Positions 8,795 to 16,157 of a stretch of DNA of 27,599 bases are shown here, in pieces (the stretch's first letter is position 1; each line of letters starts with the position of its first letter). The stretch is taken from positions 1 through 27,599 of the forward strand of contig CABUAH010000018.1 of assembly GCA_902489475.1 (NCBI GenBank), in the 5' to 3' direction. The DNA is from an uncultured Oscillospiraceae bacterium (GTDB lineage: Bacteria > Bacillota > Clostridia > Oscillospirales > Ruminococcaceae). The position numbers and the translations under genes are program-made. The notes below the pieces were generated by a model, which ran no database searches, was not told where the DNA came from, and saw nothing but the letters and a program-made list of their open reading frames with translations.

Positions 8795-9455
8795 AACATC
8801 TGGCAAAACAGCGAGCGTTTCAATATTAAAAGAAAATTGTGTTTTGTACTCTGAAACTGTATTTACTACTCTTACTCATTCGCAGACTCTTATCCCTATG
8901 TGCGAAAGGGCGATAAAGAGCGCAGGAATTTCATTTTCAGATATAGATAGAATTGCCGTGAGCGAGGGACCTGGGAGCTACACAGGTCTTAGAATAGGAA
9001 TTGCAGCGGTTAAGGGAATGTGTCTTAAAGGAGATATATTTACCTGCGGAGTTTCTACTCTAAAGGCAATGGCGTATAATCTGCTTCCTTTTGAGGGGAT
9101 AATACTGTGTGTTATGAAAGCAAGAGAAAACATAGCATACTTTGGAATCTATAGATCTGACGGCGAGAAGATTGAAACAGTATACGATGATTCGGTATCG
9201 AAGATCCATGATATTAAGGACGCAATAGATGGGCTTAACGGAAAAACGGTAGTTGTCGGAGATTGGGCTGAATTTATAAAGAAAGAGCTTTTTGCGGATG
9301 ATGAAAAAATCATCTTAGCTCCAACCGATAAGCTTTTGCAGGACGCTAAGGGAGTTTGCTTAGCGGCTTTAGCTGAAAATAAGTTTTATCCTGCAAGCGA
9401 TCTGAACGCTAAATACTTGCAAATTACAAAGGCTGAAAAGGACAGATTAAAATAA
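8766..9455 (+). CDS. tsaB: tRNA t6A modification scaffold protein TsaB
   Basis: TsaB is the inactive ASKHA-fold paralogue of TsaD. It forms the TsaBD heterodimer that transfers threonylcarbamoyl to tRNA A37. The 229 residues begin with the family strand (IFGIETSGKTASVSIL) and contain the hallmark SEGPGSYTGLRIG (residues 66-78), then the long C-terminal half ending AKYLQITKAEKDR. The start lies inside the end of tsaE. The usual neighbours rimI and tsaD do not follow; proB begins on the next base after the stop. tsaD must therefore lie elsewhere in the genome. Confidence 0.94.
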   Translation: MNDLTIFGIETSGKTASVSILKENCVLYSETVFTTLTHSQTLIPMCERAIKSAGISFSDIDRIAVSEGPGSYTGLRIGIAAVKGMCLKGDIFTCGVSTLKAMAYNLLPFEGIILCVMKARENIAYFGIYRSDGEKIETVYDDSVSKIHDIKDAIDGLNGKTVVVGDWAEFIKKELFADDEKIILAPTDKLLQDAKGVCLAALAENKFYPASDLNAKYLQITKAEKDRLK

Positions 9456-10238
9456 ATGGATATTAAAAATAAAAAAAGAATCGTAATAAAACTCGGAACA
9501 TCAACGCTTACTCATAAAACGGGCAGACTTAATATAAGAAGAGTTGAAAAGCTTGTAAAAGTAATAGCAGATATTAAGAATTCAGGACTTGATGTTATTT
9601 TAGTTTCCTCTGGTTCAATAGGACTCGGAATGGGAAAGTTAGGACTTACAACCCGTCCGTCTGACACACCTACTAAGCAAGCCTGTGCAGCTGTAGGGCA
9701 ATGTGAGCTTATGTATATGTATGACAAACTGTTTTCAAGCTACAACCTTACGGTAGCGCAGCTTTTACTTACAAAGTATGTACTTCTTGAGGGAAGAAGA
9801 AAAAACGTAGAAAACGCAATGGAAAAGCTTCTTGAAAGAGGAGTTATACCGATTGTCAACGAAAATGATACGGTAGCTATAGATGAGCTTGAGCTTGAAA
9901 TGGGAGAAAACGACTCGCTTGCCGCAACAGTAGCGACAATTGCAGGTGCGGATTTGCTTATAATTTTGAGTGACATAGACGGGCTTTATGATAAAAATCC
10001 TAATGAAAATCCTGACGCTAAGCTTATACCTGTTGTAAATGAAATAACTGATGAAATAAGAGAAAATTCCGGTGGCGCTGGTTCAAGCCTTGGCAGAGGC
10101 GGTATGATAACAAAGCTTAATGCGGCACAAATCGCAATGGAAGCCGGTATTGATATGGCTATATTGAACGGAAATAATCCGGATTCTCTTTATGATTTGC
10201 TTGAGGGGAAAAGTGTGGGGACATACTTTAGAGCATAA
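9456..10238 (+). CDS. proB: Glutamate 5-kinase, short form without PUA domain
   Basis: ProB phosphorylates L-glutamate with ATP, the first step of proline synthesis. The amino-acid-kinase fold is complete: KLGTSTLT near the N-terminus, VSSGSIGLGMGKLGL, the NENDTVA loop, LSDIDGLYDKNP and GRGGMITKLNAAQIA. The protein has 260 residues and ends after the kinase domain, while many ProB proteins (about 365 residues) add a C-terminal PUA domain. Short forms are known in Firmicutes, and in the family proline feedback acts on the kinase domain. The ATG begins directly after the tsaB TAA stop, and the only ribosome-site-like bases (AAAAGGA) lie about 13 nt upstream, so re-initiation from tsaB is likely. 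proA follows after 32 nt. Confidence 0.96.
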   Translation: MDIKNKKRIVIKLGTSTLTHKTGRLNIRRVEKLVKVIADIKNSGLDVILVSSGSIGLGMGKLGLTTRPSDTPTKQACAAVGQCELMYMYDKLFSSYNLTVAQLLLTKYVLLEGRRKNVENAMEKLLERGVIPIVNENDTVAIDELELEMGENDSLAATVATIAGADLLIILSDIDGLYDKNPNENPDAKLIPVVNEITDEIRENSGGAGSSLGRGGMITKLNAAQIAMEAGIDMAILNGNNPDSLYDLLEGKSVGTYFRA

Positions 10239-10270
10239 TTAATTGTGAAATTCATGTAGGAGGTAAGGAA

Positions 10271-11539
10271 ATGGATTATATGATTAGCGGAGATTATATT
10301 GAACGCATCGGAAAAGCTGCGAAATATGCATCTAAAAGCATATGCTATGCAACAAGTTCTCAGAAAAACGATGCATTGAATGAAATAGCATATGCACTGA
10401 GAAAATGCAGAAATGCAATTTTAGAAGCAAACAGCACTGATCTTTACCATGCCAGAGTTTTAAAAATGAGAGAGTCGCTCATTGACCGCCTTACCCTTAA
10501 TGAAACGAGAATAGAGTCTATTGCAAATGCTTGTGAGAATCTTACAAAGCTGAGCGATCCGGTAGGAATGATAGATGAGGGATGCGTTCGCCCTAACGGC
10601 ATGAGAATTACAAAAACAAGAGTGCCGATGGGAGTTATCGGAATTATCTACGAAAGCCGTCCGAATGTTACGGTGGATGCCGCTTCTCTGTGTTTAAAAA
10701 GCGGAAACGCCGTTATTTTAAGGGGAGGAAAAGAAGCGAGCGAAACCAATAAGTGTCTTGTTAAAATAATGAGAGCGGCGCTTGGCAGAGTTGGCTTTGA
10801 TGAGGATATAATTCAGTATATTGAGGATACCGCAAGGGATGCGGTTATGCATCTTATGAAAGCAAACGAATATGTTGACGTATTGATACCAAGGGGCGGA
10901 GCAGGACTTATAAATGCCGTTATTCAAAACGCAACTGTTCCGGTTATACAGACGGGAGTTGGAAACTGTCATGTTTATGTTGATGAAACAGCTGATTTAA
11001 GAATGGCTGTGGATATTGTTGACAACGGCAAAACTTCTCGTCCAAGCGTATGCAACGCAGTTGAAACCTGTCTTGTGCATAAAAGCATTGCAGATGAATT
11101 TTTGCCGAAGCTCAAATCCCGTTTAGACAAATCAAACGTGGAGATAAGAGGATGCGAGATAACAAAAATGATTTTGGGCGATGACGTTATTTTGGCAACT
11201 GACGAGGACTTTGAAACGGAATTTTTAGATTATATTCTTGCAGTAAGAGTTGTTGATGATCTTGCTATGGCAATAGAGCATATTCAGAAGTATTCTACCG
11301 GTCACAGCGAATGTATCGTTACACAGTCGCTTTTTGCTGCGGAAACCTTTAAAAAGGAAATAGACGCAGCAGCTGTGTATGTGAACTGTTCGACTCGGTT
11401 TACAGACGGTGAGGAGTTTGGACTCGGAGCGGAGATTGGAATATCCACTCAAAAACTCCACGCAAGAGGACCTATGGGACTTAAAGAGCTTACTACGATA
11501 AAATATATTGTAGAGGGTGACGGACAGATAAGAGAATAA
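10271..11539 (+). CDS. proA: Glutamate-5-semialdehyde dehydrogenase (gamma-glutamyl phosphate reductase)
   Basis: ProA reduces the unstable gamma-glutamyl phosphate made by ProB to glutamate semialdehyde with NADPH, the second step of proline synthesis. The 422 residues show the aldehyde-dehydrogenase-like fold with GVIGIIYESRPNVT, LRGGKEA, LIPRGGAGLI and the catalytic cysteine in RPSVCNAVET (Cys261), then the C-terminal GLGAEIGISTQKLHARGPMG. AGGAGG sits just upstream of the ATG. It is the last gene of the fhs operon; a strong hairpin follows at 11565-11594. Its position straight after proB fits channelling of the labile intermediate. Confidence 0.97.
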   Translation: MDYMISGDYIERIGKAAKYASKSICYATSSQKNDALNEIAYALRKCRNAILEANSTDLYHARVLKMRESLIDRLTLNETRIESIANACENLTKLSDPVGMIDEGCVRPNGMRITKTRVPMGVIGIIYESRPNVTVDAASLCLKSGNAVILRGGKEASETNKCLVKIMRAALGRVGFDEDIIQYIEDTARDAVMHLMKANEYVDVLIPRGGAGLINAVIQNATVPVIQTGVGNCHVYVDETADLRMAVDIVDNGKTSRPSVCNAVETCLVHKSIADEFLPKLKSRLDKSNVEIRGCEITKMILGDDVILATDEDFETEFLDYILAVRVVDDLAMAIEHIQKYSTGHSECIVTQSLFAAETFKKEIDAAAVYVNCSTRFTDGEEFGLGAEIGISTQKLHARGPMGLKELTTIKYIVEGDGQIRE

Positions 11540-11564
11540 TTTGTTTGAATATTCAAAAATTAAA

Positions 11565-11594
11565 CGCCTTGACTGATAAATTTCGGTCAAGGCG
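11565..11594. terminator. Bidirectional terminator between proA and the Rrf2 gene
   Basis: Perfect 9-bp arms CGCCTTGAC (11565-11573) and GTCAAGGCG (11586-11594). On the plus strand it is followed by TAATTGTATTT, and on the minus strand by a run rich in T, so it can serve both convergent genes. Confidence 0.85.
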
Positions 11595-11615
11595 TAATTG
11601 TATTTACAGCAAAAA

Positions 11616-12053
11616 TCAGATATAGTATTCGTCAACAAGCAAAGAATTTCTTTTATCAAGAATAGACTGGAGAGTAATCGAATCGAGATACTCGTTTATT
11701 ACTTTTGCGAGTCCTTTCCAAATATCAAGCGTTATACATTCGGCTGCTCTAAGGCATTGGTTTTCTTCGCTCTCAAGACAGGCAACAGGAACAAGCTTCC
11801 CCTCGGTGATTCTCAAAATATCTCCGACAGTATATTTGTCAGGTGATTTTGAAAGCATATAACCGCCTTGAAATCCTCTGTTTGTTTTGAGCATATTTGA
11901 TTTATTGAGCATAGGAACAATTTGTTCTAAGTATTTTTTTGAAATTTTTTGTCTGTTGGCAATATCTTTAAGTGCAATATACCCATCATTTTTATGTTGT
12001 GCAAGATCAAGCATAAGCCTAAGCGCATATCTTCCCTTGGTTGATATTTTCAT
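11616..12053 (-). CDS. Rrf2-family regulator, IscR-like with three cysteines
   Basis: This 145-residue Rrf2 winged-helix repressor starts with the family signature MKISTKGRYALRLMLDLA. The recognition helix region covers about residues 25-60, with KISKKYLEQIVPML. In the sensor loop three cysteines (Cys92, Cys100, Cys106) are spaced C-X7-C-X5-C, close to the C-X5-C-X5-C that holds the [2Fe-2S] cluster in IscR. CymR-type Rrf2 proteins lack this set, so an Fe-S or redox sensor is favoured. The gene is divergent from an NBP35/Mrp-type Fe-S ATPase, a natural target. Its own promoter has an inverted repeat beside the -10 box, suggesting autorepression. The usual iscS-iscU partners are not in the window. 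An iscR label would be plausible but is unproven. Confidence 0.9.
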   Translation of the reverse strand: MKISTKGRYALRLMLDLAQHKNDGYIALKDIANRQKISKKYLEQIVPMLNKSNMLKTNRGFQGGYMLSKSPDKYTVGDILRITEGKLVPVACLESEENQCLRAAECITLDIWKGLAKVINEYLDSITLQSILDKRNSLLVDEYYI

Positions 12054-12068
12054 CTTTTTCTCCTTAAT

Positions 12069-12092
12069 CTATGTTTTTAAGTTAATACATAG
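12069..12092 (-). promoter_or_regulatory. Inverted-repeat operator candidate for the Rrf2 gene
   Basis: CTATGT (12069-12074) and ACATAG (12087-12092) form perfect 6-bp arms around a 12-bp centre. The repeat overlaps the edge of the -10 box and covers the expected transcription start. Size and position fit an Rrf2 dimer site and autorepression. Confidence 0.5.
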
Positions 12093-12119
12093 TATATCAC
12101 AGCAATTTTTCTTTTTCAA
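12091..12119 (-). promoter_or_regulatory. Sigma-A promoter of the Rrf2 gene
   Basis: On the minus strand TTGAAA (12114-12119), a 17-bp spacer and TATACT (12091-12096), with a TGTGA extension before the -10. The leader is about 35 nt and has AAGGAG before the ATG. Confidence 0.75.
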
Positions 12120-12196
12120 TACAAAACGTCAAAAAGTCATATCTTTTTACCGGGAATTCAGAAATATGGCTGCATTTGACGTATGCGACATTGCAG

Positions 12197-12224
12197 TTGA
12201 TTTTTTAAAAATATGTGGTATACT
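12197..12224 (+). promoter_or_regulatory. Sigma-A promoter of the Mrp/DUF1015 pair
   Basis: TTGATT (12197-12202), a 16-bp spacer with TGTGG before TATACT (12219-12224). AAGGAG at about 12249-12254 serves the ATG at 12265. It faces away from the Rrf2 promoter 80 bp to the left. Confidence 0.65.
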
Positions 12225-12264
12225 ATATTTTAGAATAATTTAAGTAATAAGGAGATTTTAGAAT

Positions 12265-13080
12265 ATGGGTTGTACACATGATTGCTCTTCCTGTTCAAAT
12301 AATTGCAGCAGCGAGTCGGAGAGCTTAATAAAAGAACCTCATGAGGGTACAAAGGTAAAAAAAATAATTGCAGTAGTTTCGGGAAAGGGCGGAGTCGGAA
12401 AGTCGCTTGTAACTTCTCTTATGGCTGTTTTACAAAACAGAAAGGGATATAAAACGGCTATTTTGGACGCAGATATTACAGGCCCTTCAATTCCGAAAAC
12501 ATTTTCAATAACGAAAAAAGCTGATTCAACTGACGACGCATTGTTCCCTGTTGAAACAAAAACAGGAATAAAGATAATGTCGTTAAATCTGTTGACGCAA
12601 AACGATACTGATCCTGTAATTTGGAGAGGACCTGTGATCGCAGGAGCAGTTACTCAGTTTTGGACTGATGTTATTTGGGACGAAGTAGACTATATGTTTG
12701 TTGATATGCCGCCGGGAACGGGAGATGTTCCGCTTACTGTTTTTCAGTCGCTGCCAGTTGACGGGATTATTGTTGTCACAAGCCCGCAGGAGCTTGTTTC
12801 GATGATAGTTGAAAAGGCTGTAAAAATGGCGAATCTAATGGATATTCCTATACTGGGAATTGTTGAAAATATGTCTTATTTTGTATGTGATAATTGCGGT
12901 GAAAAGCACAATATTTTCGGCGACAGTCACATTGAACAAATTGCAGATAAGTATGGAATTAAAAATATTTCAAAAATTCCGATGAACAAAAAGCTTTCAG
13001 CGGCAGTAGACAAGGGAATGACTGAGCTTTTTGAGGGCGATTGGCTTGACAACATGGCGGACGCTGTAGATAAGCTTTAA
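12265..13080 (+). CDS. Mrp/NBP35-type Fe-S cluster carrier P-loop ATPase
   Basis: This 271-residue deviant-Walker-A ATPase belongs to the Mrp/NBP35/ApbC group, which holds a bridging [4Fe-4S] cluster and passes it to apo-proteins. Visible parts: an N-terminal cysteine cluster (Cys3, 7, 10, 14; C-X3-C-X2-C-X3-C), the deviant loop SGKGGVGKS (39-47), DADITGPSIP, the VDMPPGTGD switch and the C-terminal pair C208-X2-C211 that binds the shared cluster. The N-terminal cluster is shaped like that of NBP35 but with tighter spacing (eukaryotic NBP35 has C-X13-C-X2-C-X5-C). It has a strong ribosome site, is divergent from an IscR-like regulator, and is followed after 31 nt by a DUF1015 gene. A role in Fe-S assembly is inferred from family and context. 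Confidence 0.92.
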   Translation: MGCTHDCSSCSNNCSSESESLIKEPHEGTKVKKIIAVVSGKGGVGKSLVTSLMAVLQNRKGYKTAILDADITGPSIPKTFSITKKADSTDDALFPVETKTGIKIMSLNLLTQNDTDPVIWRGPVIAGAVTQFWTDVIWDEVDYMFVDMPPGTGDVPLTVFQSLPVDGIIVVTSPQELVSMIVEKAVKMANLMDIPILGIVENMSYFVCDNCGEKHNIFGDSHIEQIADKYGIKNISKIPMNKKLSAAVDKGMTELFEGDWLDNMADAVDKL

Positions 13081-13111
13081 ATTTGTACAAAACCTATACG
13101 GAGATGATGTA

Positions 13112-14374
13112 ATGAAAAGAGCTTTTAAACCGGCGGACATTTTACTTTCAAAAACAACCGGCATGGAAAAGTGGGCGGTTGTTGCCTGTGACCAGTACAC
13201 AAGCGAGCCTGAATATTGGGAAAAGACAGCTGAAACTGTAGGGGACAGCTTGTCAACGCTTCACCTTATTCTTCCGGAAATTTATCTAAACGAGTCTGAT
13301 GTTGAAAAGAGAATTTCAAATATAAATAAAACTATGAACAGCTATCTTTCAGACGGTGTGTTTGAAGAATATAAAAATGCGTTTTTCTATGTTGAGAGAA
13401 AACAGTCAAACGGCATTTTAAGGCAGGGCTTGATAGGAATGATTGACCTTGAGGAGTATGATTATTCCAAAGGAAGCACATCTCTTGTAAGAGCAACCGA
13501 GGCGACAGTTTTAGAACGTATTCCTCCGAGAATCAAAGTTAGGGAAAACGCAAGCATTGAGCTTCCGCATATAATGATTCTTATTGATGACGAGGATAAA
13601 ACTGTTATTGAACCGATTGGCGAAAAAACTGATTCGATGAAGCTTCTTTATGATACAGTTCTTATGCAAAACGGTGGAAGTGTAAAGGGCTATTTAGTAG
13701 ATGAAAGCGACAACGAAAAAATTGAAGCCGCAATAGACAGATTATCAGATGTTAAAGCCTTTGAAGATAAGTACGGCATTAAAGATATGCCGCCGCTCGT
13801 TTTTGCAATGGGTGACGGAAACCATTCTCTTGCAACGGCAAAGGCATTTTACGAGGAGCTTAAAGCGAAAAATCCCGATAAAGATTTAAGCGGTCATCCT
13901 GCAAGATATGCACTTGTTGAAATTGTGAATCTGCATAGTGAGGCGCTTAAGTTTGAGGCTATTCACCGCATTGTTACAGATGCTGATACAGACGATCTTT
14001 TGAAAAAGATGAAGGAAAAGCTGGGGCTTAGTACGGAGTGCGCAAGCGAGCAAAGCTTTACTGTTGTTTTAAACGGTGAAGAAAAGAAATTCTACATAAA
14101 AAAACCTACGTCAAATCTTACGGTTGGAAGTGTTCAAGGCTTTTTAGACGAGTATTTGTCTGAAAGCGGTGCCAAAATAGATTACATACATGGCGCTGAC
14201 ACGTTAAAAAGGCTTGTCGATGCAGACAATAAGATAGGATTTATCTTACCTGATATGTCAAAATCCGAGCTGTTTCCGACAGTAATAAAGGACGGAGTTT
14301 TGCCTAGAAAGACTTTTTCAATGGGTCATGCCGAGGACAAGAGATACTATATCGAGTGCAGAAAAATTAAATAA
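13112..14374 (+). CDS. DUF1015 family protein
   Basis: This 420-residue soluble protein matches the DUF1015 family, which is widespread in anaerobes and of unknown biochemical role. Family marks include the N-terminal PADILLS and VVACDQYTSEPEYW segments, the central FAMGDGNHSLATAK (GDGNHS starting at residue 234) and GHPARYALVEIVNLH, with HGADTLKRL and FSMGHAED near the C-terminus. The family is sometimes called HTH-containing or SerC-related in databases, but I see no HTH here. It lies 31 nt after the Mrp gene on the same transcript and ends at a strong hairpin. No function is proposed. Confidence 0.88.
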   Translation: MKRAFKPADILLSKTTGMEKWAVVACDQYTSEPEYWEKTAETVGDSLSTLHLILPEIYLNESDVEKRISNINKTMNSYLSDGVFEEYKNAFFYVERKQSNGILRQGLIGMIDLEEYDYSKGSTSLVRATEATVLERIPPRIKVRENASIELPHIMILIDDEDKTVIEPIGEKTDSMKLLYDTVLMQNGGSVKGYLVDESDNEKIEAAIDRLSDVKAFEDKYGIKDMPPLVFAMGDGNHSLATAKAFYEELKAKNPDKDLSGHPARYALVEIVNLHSEALKFEAIHRIVTDADTDDLLKKMKEKLGLSTECASEQSFTVVLNGEEKKFYIKKPTSNLTVGSVQGFLDEYLSESGAKIDYIHGADTLKRLVDADNKIGFILPDMSKSELFPTVIKDGVLPRKTFSMGHAEDKRYYIECRKIK

Positions 14375-14392
14375 AAATAATAGAGAAAAAAT

Positions 14393-14430
14393 ACCACGAA
14401 TGCAGTTTGATTTTGCGTTCGTGGTTTTTT
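14393..14430. terminator. Bidirectional terminator between DUF1015 and the DtxR-like gene
   Basis: A 12-bp stem (14393-14404 with 14414-14425, one G-T pair) starts ACCACGAA and ends TTCGTGGT. TTTTT follows on the plus strand and a T-rich run on the minus strand. It can stop both converging transcripts. Confidence 0.9.
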
Positions 14431-14439
14431 ATATTAATA

Positions 14440-14841
14440 CTATTTGTTTTTGCGAAGCTCACGTTGTCTTGCAATCGTTGCCTTCATAGCTTGACTCAAC
14501 TTCTCAACAGTGGACTGGGGAAAAGTCGCTAAAAAGGTAAGCGCTTGATCGTCCGCCTGCATTTCATCGAGCTTTAACACTTTTTTGAAAAACAGAAGAG
14601 CGTATCTGTAATTATTAAAAAGCTCTTTGCCTATATCCATACCGCTCGGAGTTAGAACAACTTCGTTTGAAAAGTCGTCATTTACATAACCGTTGTGAGC
14701 AAGGCATTTGAGCGTTTTACTCACGCTTGGACGTGAAACGTCAAGACGGTTTGCAATATCAACGCTTTTTACCTTTTTGTTGTCTTTTGAAAGCTCGTAG
14801 ACAGCTAAAAGATATTTAAACTGAGCATAACAATTTTTCAT
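14440..14841 (-). CDS. DtxR/MntR-fold transcriptional regulator lacking metal ligands
   Basis: This 133-residue protein has the N-terminal winged helix of the DtxR/MntR family: FKYLLAVYELSKDNKKVKS, then VDIANRLDVSRPSVSKTLK as the helix-turn-helix (about residues 27-45), then VVLTPSGMDIGKELF. It continues into a helical dimerisation segment to about residue 118 and a basic tail. Aligned by eye to MntR, the six metal-binding positions (Asp8, Glu11, His77, Glu99, Glu102, His103 in MntR) fall on Lys, Leu, Tyr and non-acidic residues here, so metal sensing looks lost. MarR family membership is the alternative. It lies 36 nt after galE on the same strand, probably in one transcript, and has an AAGGA ribosome site. 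Confidence 0.75.
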   Translation of the reverse strand: MKNCYAQFKYLLAVYELSKDNKKVKSVDIANRLDVSRPSVSKTLKCLAHNGYVNDDFSNEVVLTPSGMDIGKELFNNYRYALLFFKKVLKLDEMQADDQALTFLATFPQSTVEKLSQAMKATIARQRELRKNK

Positions 14842-14877
14842 TTTTCATTCCTTCGATGTTGTGTGTTTTAATTTTGT

Positions 14878-15888
14878 TTAAAGACCGTTAGGATTGTTTT
14901 TTGTGAAGTTCCATCCATCTCTTGTCATCTCGTCAAGAGTGTATTTTGCTTCCCATCCGAAAAGCTCTTTTGCTTTTTTAGTGTCAGCATAGCAGGTTGC
15001 GATATCACCGGCTCTTCTCGGCATTATTGCATAAGGAAGCTTTTTGCCGCAGGCTTTTTCAAAGCTATGCAAAACTTCCATTACGCTTGAGCCTTTACCT
15101 GTGCCAAGGTTTACTGCTTCAACGCCCTTGTGCTCTAAAACGTATTTAACAGCTGCTAAGTGACCTGTTGCAAGGTCAACAACATGAATATAATCTCTGA
15201 CACCGGTTCCGTCCGGGGTATCGTAATCATCGCCAAACACACCGAGCCTCTCAAGCTTTCCGACTGCCACCTGTGCAATATACGGCAGCAGATTGTTTGG
15301 TATCCCGTTAGGGTCCTCTCCTATCAGTCCGCTTTTGTGAGCGCCTATCGGATTAAAGTAACGAAGAAGCGAAACGCTCCAATCGTTGTCGGAAACGAAA
15401 ACGTCCTTTAAAATCTGTTCGATCATTACCTTCGAGTATCCGTATGGGTTTGTAGCACTTGTCGGCATATCTTCAACATACGGAGATTTGTTATACATTC
15501 CGTAAACTGTTGCTGAAGATGAGAAAACTATTTTTTTAACATTAGCAGTTTTCATTGCTTTGATAAGCATAAGCGTACCTGTTATATTGTTGTGATAATA
15601 TTCTACAGGCTTCTGAACTGATTCTCCTACCGCTTTAAGTCCTGCAAAGTGAATTACTGCATCAATATTATTTTCGGAAAAAATTTTATTCATTGCGTCT
15701 AAATCAAGCAGATCAGCTTTATAAAACATAAAATCTTTTCCGGTGATTTTTTTGATTCTGTTAAGTGCTTCCGGTTTTGAATTTGAAAAGTTATCGACAA
15801 TTACAATTTCGTAGCCGGCATTTAAAAGCTCGACGCTTGTATGGCTTCCGATAAATCCGGCTCCGCCTGTAACTAGAATAGTACTCAT
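14878..15888 (-). CDS. galE: UDP-glucose 4-epimerase
   Basis: GalE interconverts UDP-glucose and UDP-galactose, serving galactose use and the supply of UDP-galactose for glycans. The 336 residues show the Rossmann motif TGGAGFIG (7-14), IHFAGLKAVGES, the SSSATVYG strand carrying the catalytic Ser/Thr, and the YxxxK pair (Tyr149, Lys153) in NPYGYSKVM. LRYFNPIGAH and GVRDYIHVVDLA are family-specific substrate-pocket motifs. The length is typical. GGAGG precedes the ATG. No galK or galT is adjacent; the next gene in the same direction is a small DtxR-fold regulator. The leader of about 84 nt can fold in alternative ways. Confidence 0.97.
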   Translation of the reverse strand: MSTILVTGGAGFIGSHTSVELLNAGYEIVIVDNFSNSKPEALNRIKKITGKDFMFYKADLLDLDAMNKIFSENNIDAVIHFAGLKAVGESVQKPVEYYHNNITGTLMLIKAMKTANVKKIVFSSSATVYGMYNKSPYVEDMPTSATNPYGYSKVMIEQILKDVFVSDNDWSVSLLRYFNPIGAHKSGLIGEDPNGIPNNLLPYIAQVAVGKLERLGVFGDDYDTPDGTGVRDYIHVVDLATGHLAAVKYVLEHKGVEAVNLGTGKGSSVMEVLHSFEKACGKKLPYAIMPRRAGDIATCYADTKKAKELFGWEAKYTLDEMTRDGWNFTKNNPNGL

Positions 15889-15978
15889 CTTTTATTCCTC
15901 CAAATTGAAATTGAACTTTTAAATAAGGGGCATTGCACCGCCATTAAACAAGCGGCATCTTGCCGTGGTTATATGTAT

Positions 15979-16007
15979 AGTTTACCACAAATTATATGTT
16001 TTAGCAA
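15979..16007 (-). promoter_or_regulatory. Sigma-A promoter of galE
   Basis: On the minus strand TAGCAA read as TTGCTA (16002-16007), a 17-bp spacer ending TGTGG, and TAAACT (15979-15984). The leader from about 15972 to 15889 holds the competing hairpins CGGCA/TGCCG (15953-15957 with 15961-15965) and CCGC/GCGG (15938-15941 with 15952-15955). Confidence 0.6.
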
Positions 16008-16035
16008 CAATTATTTTCAAGGAAACCGTTATTTG

Positions 16036-16054
16036 AGCGGAATATATTTCCGCT
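16036..16054. other. Isolated hairpin upstream of galE
   Basis: Perfect 7-bp arms AGCGGAA (16036-16042) and TTCCGCT (16048-16054) around TATAT, lying between the galE promoter and the terminator of the micro-protein gene. Neither side has a clear T run. Its role is unknown. Confidence 0.4.
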
Positions 16055-16104
16055 ATAAATGTTTTAAATAGTATTCGGTGGGCAGTTTATCAAAAATAGC
16101 AGTA

Positions 16105-16137
16105 AAAAAATAATAGCACGGAGAGAATTCTCCGTGC
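16105..16137 (-). terminator. Rho-independent terminator of the Cys/Gly micro-protein gene
   Basis: Arms GCACGGAG (16116-16123) and CTCCGTGC (16130-16137). Read on the minus strand the hairpin is followed by TATTATTTTTTT. It lies 20 nt after the micro-protein stop. Confidence 0.85.
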
Positions 16138-16157
16138 CGTTATTTTAATAAATTAAA

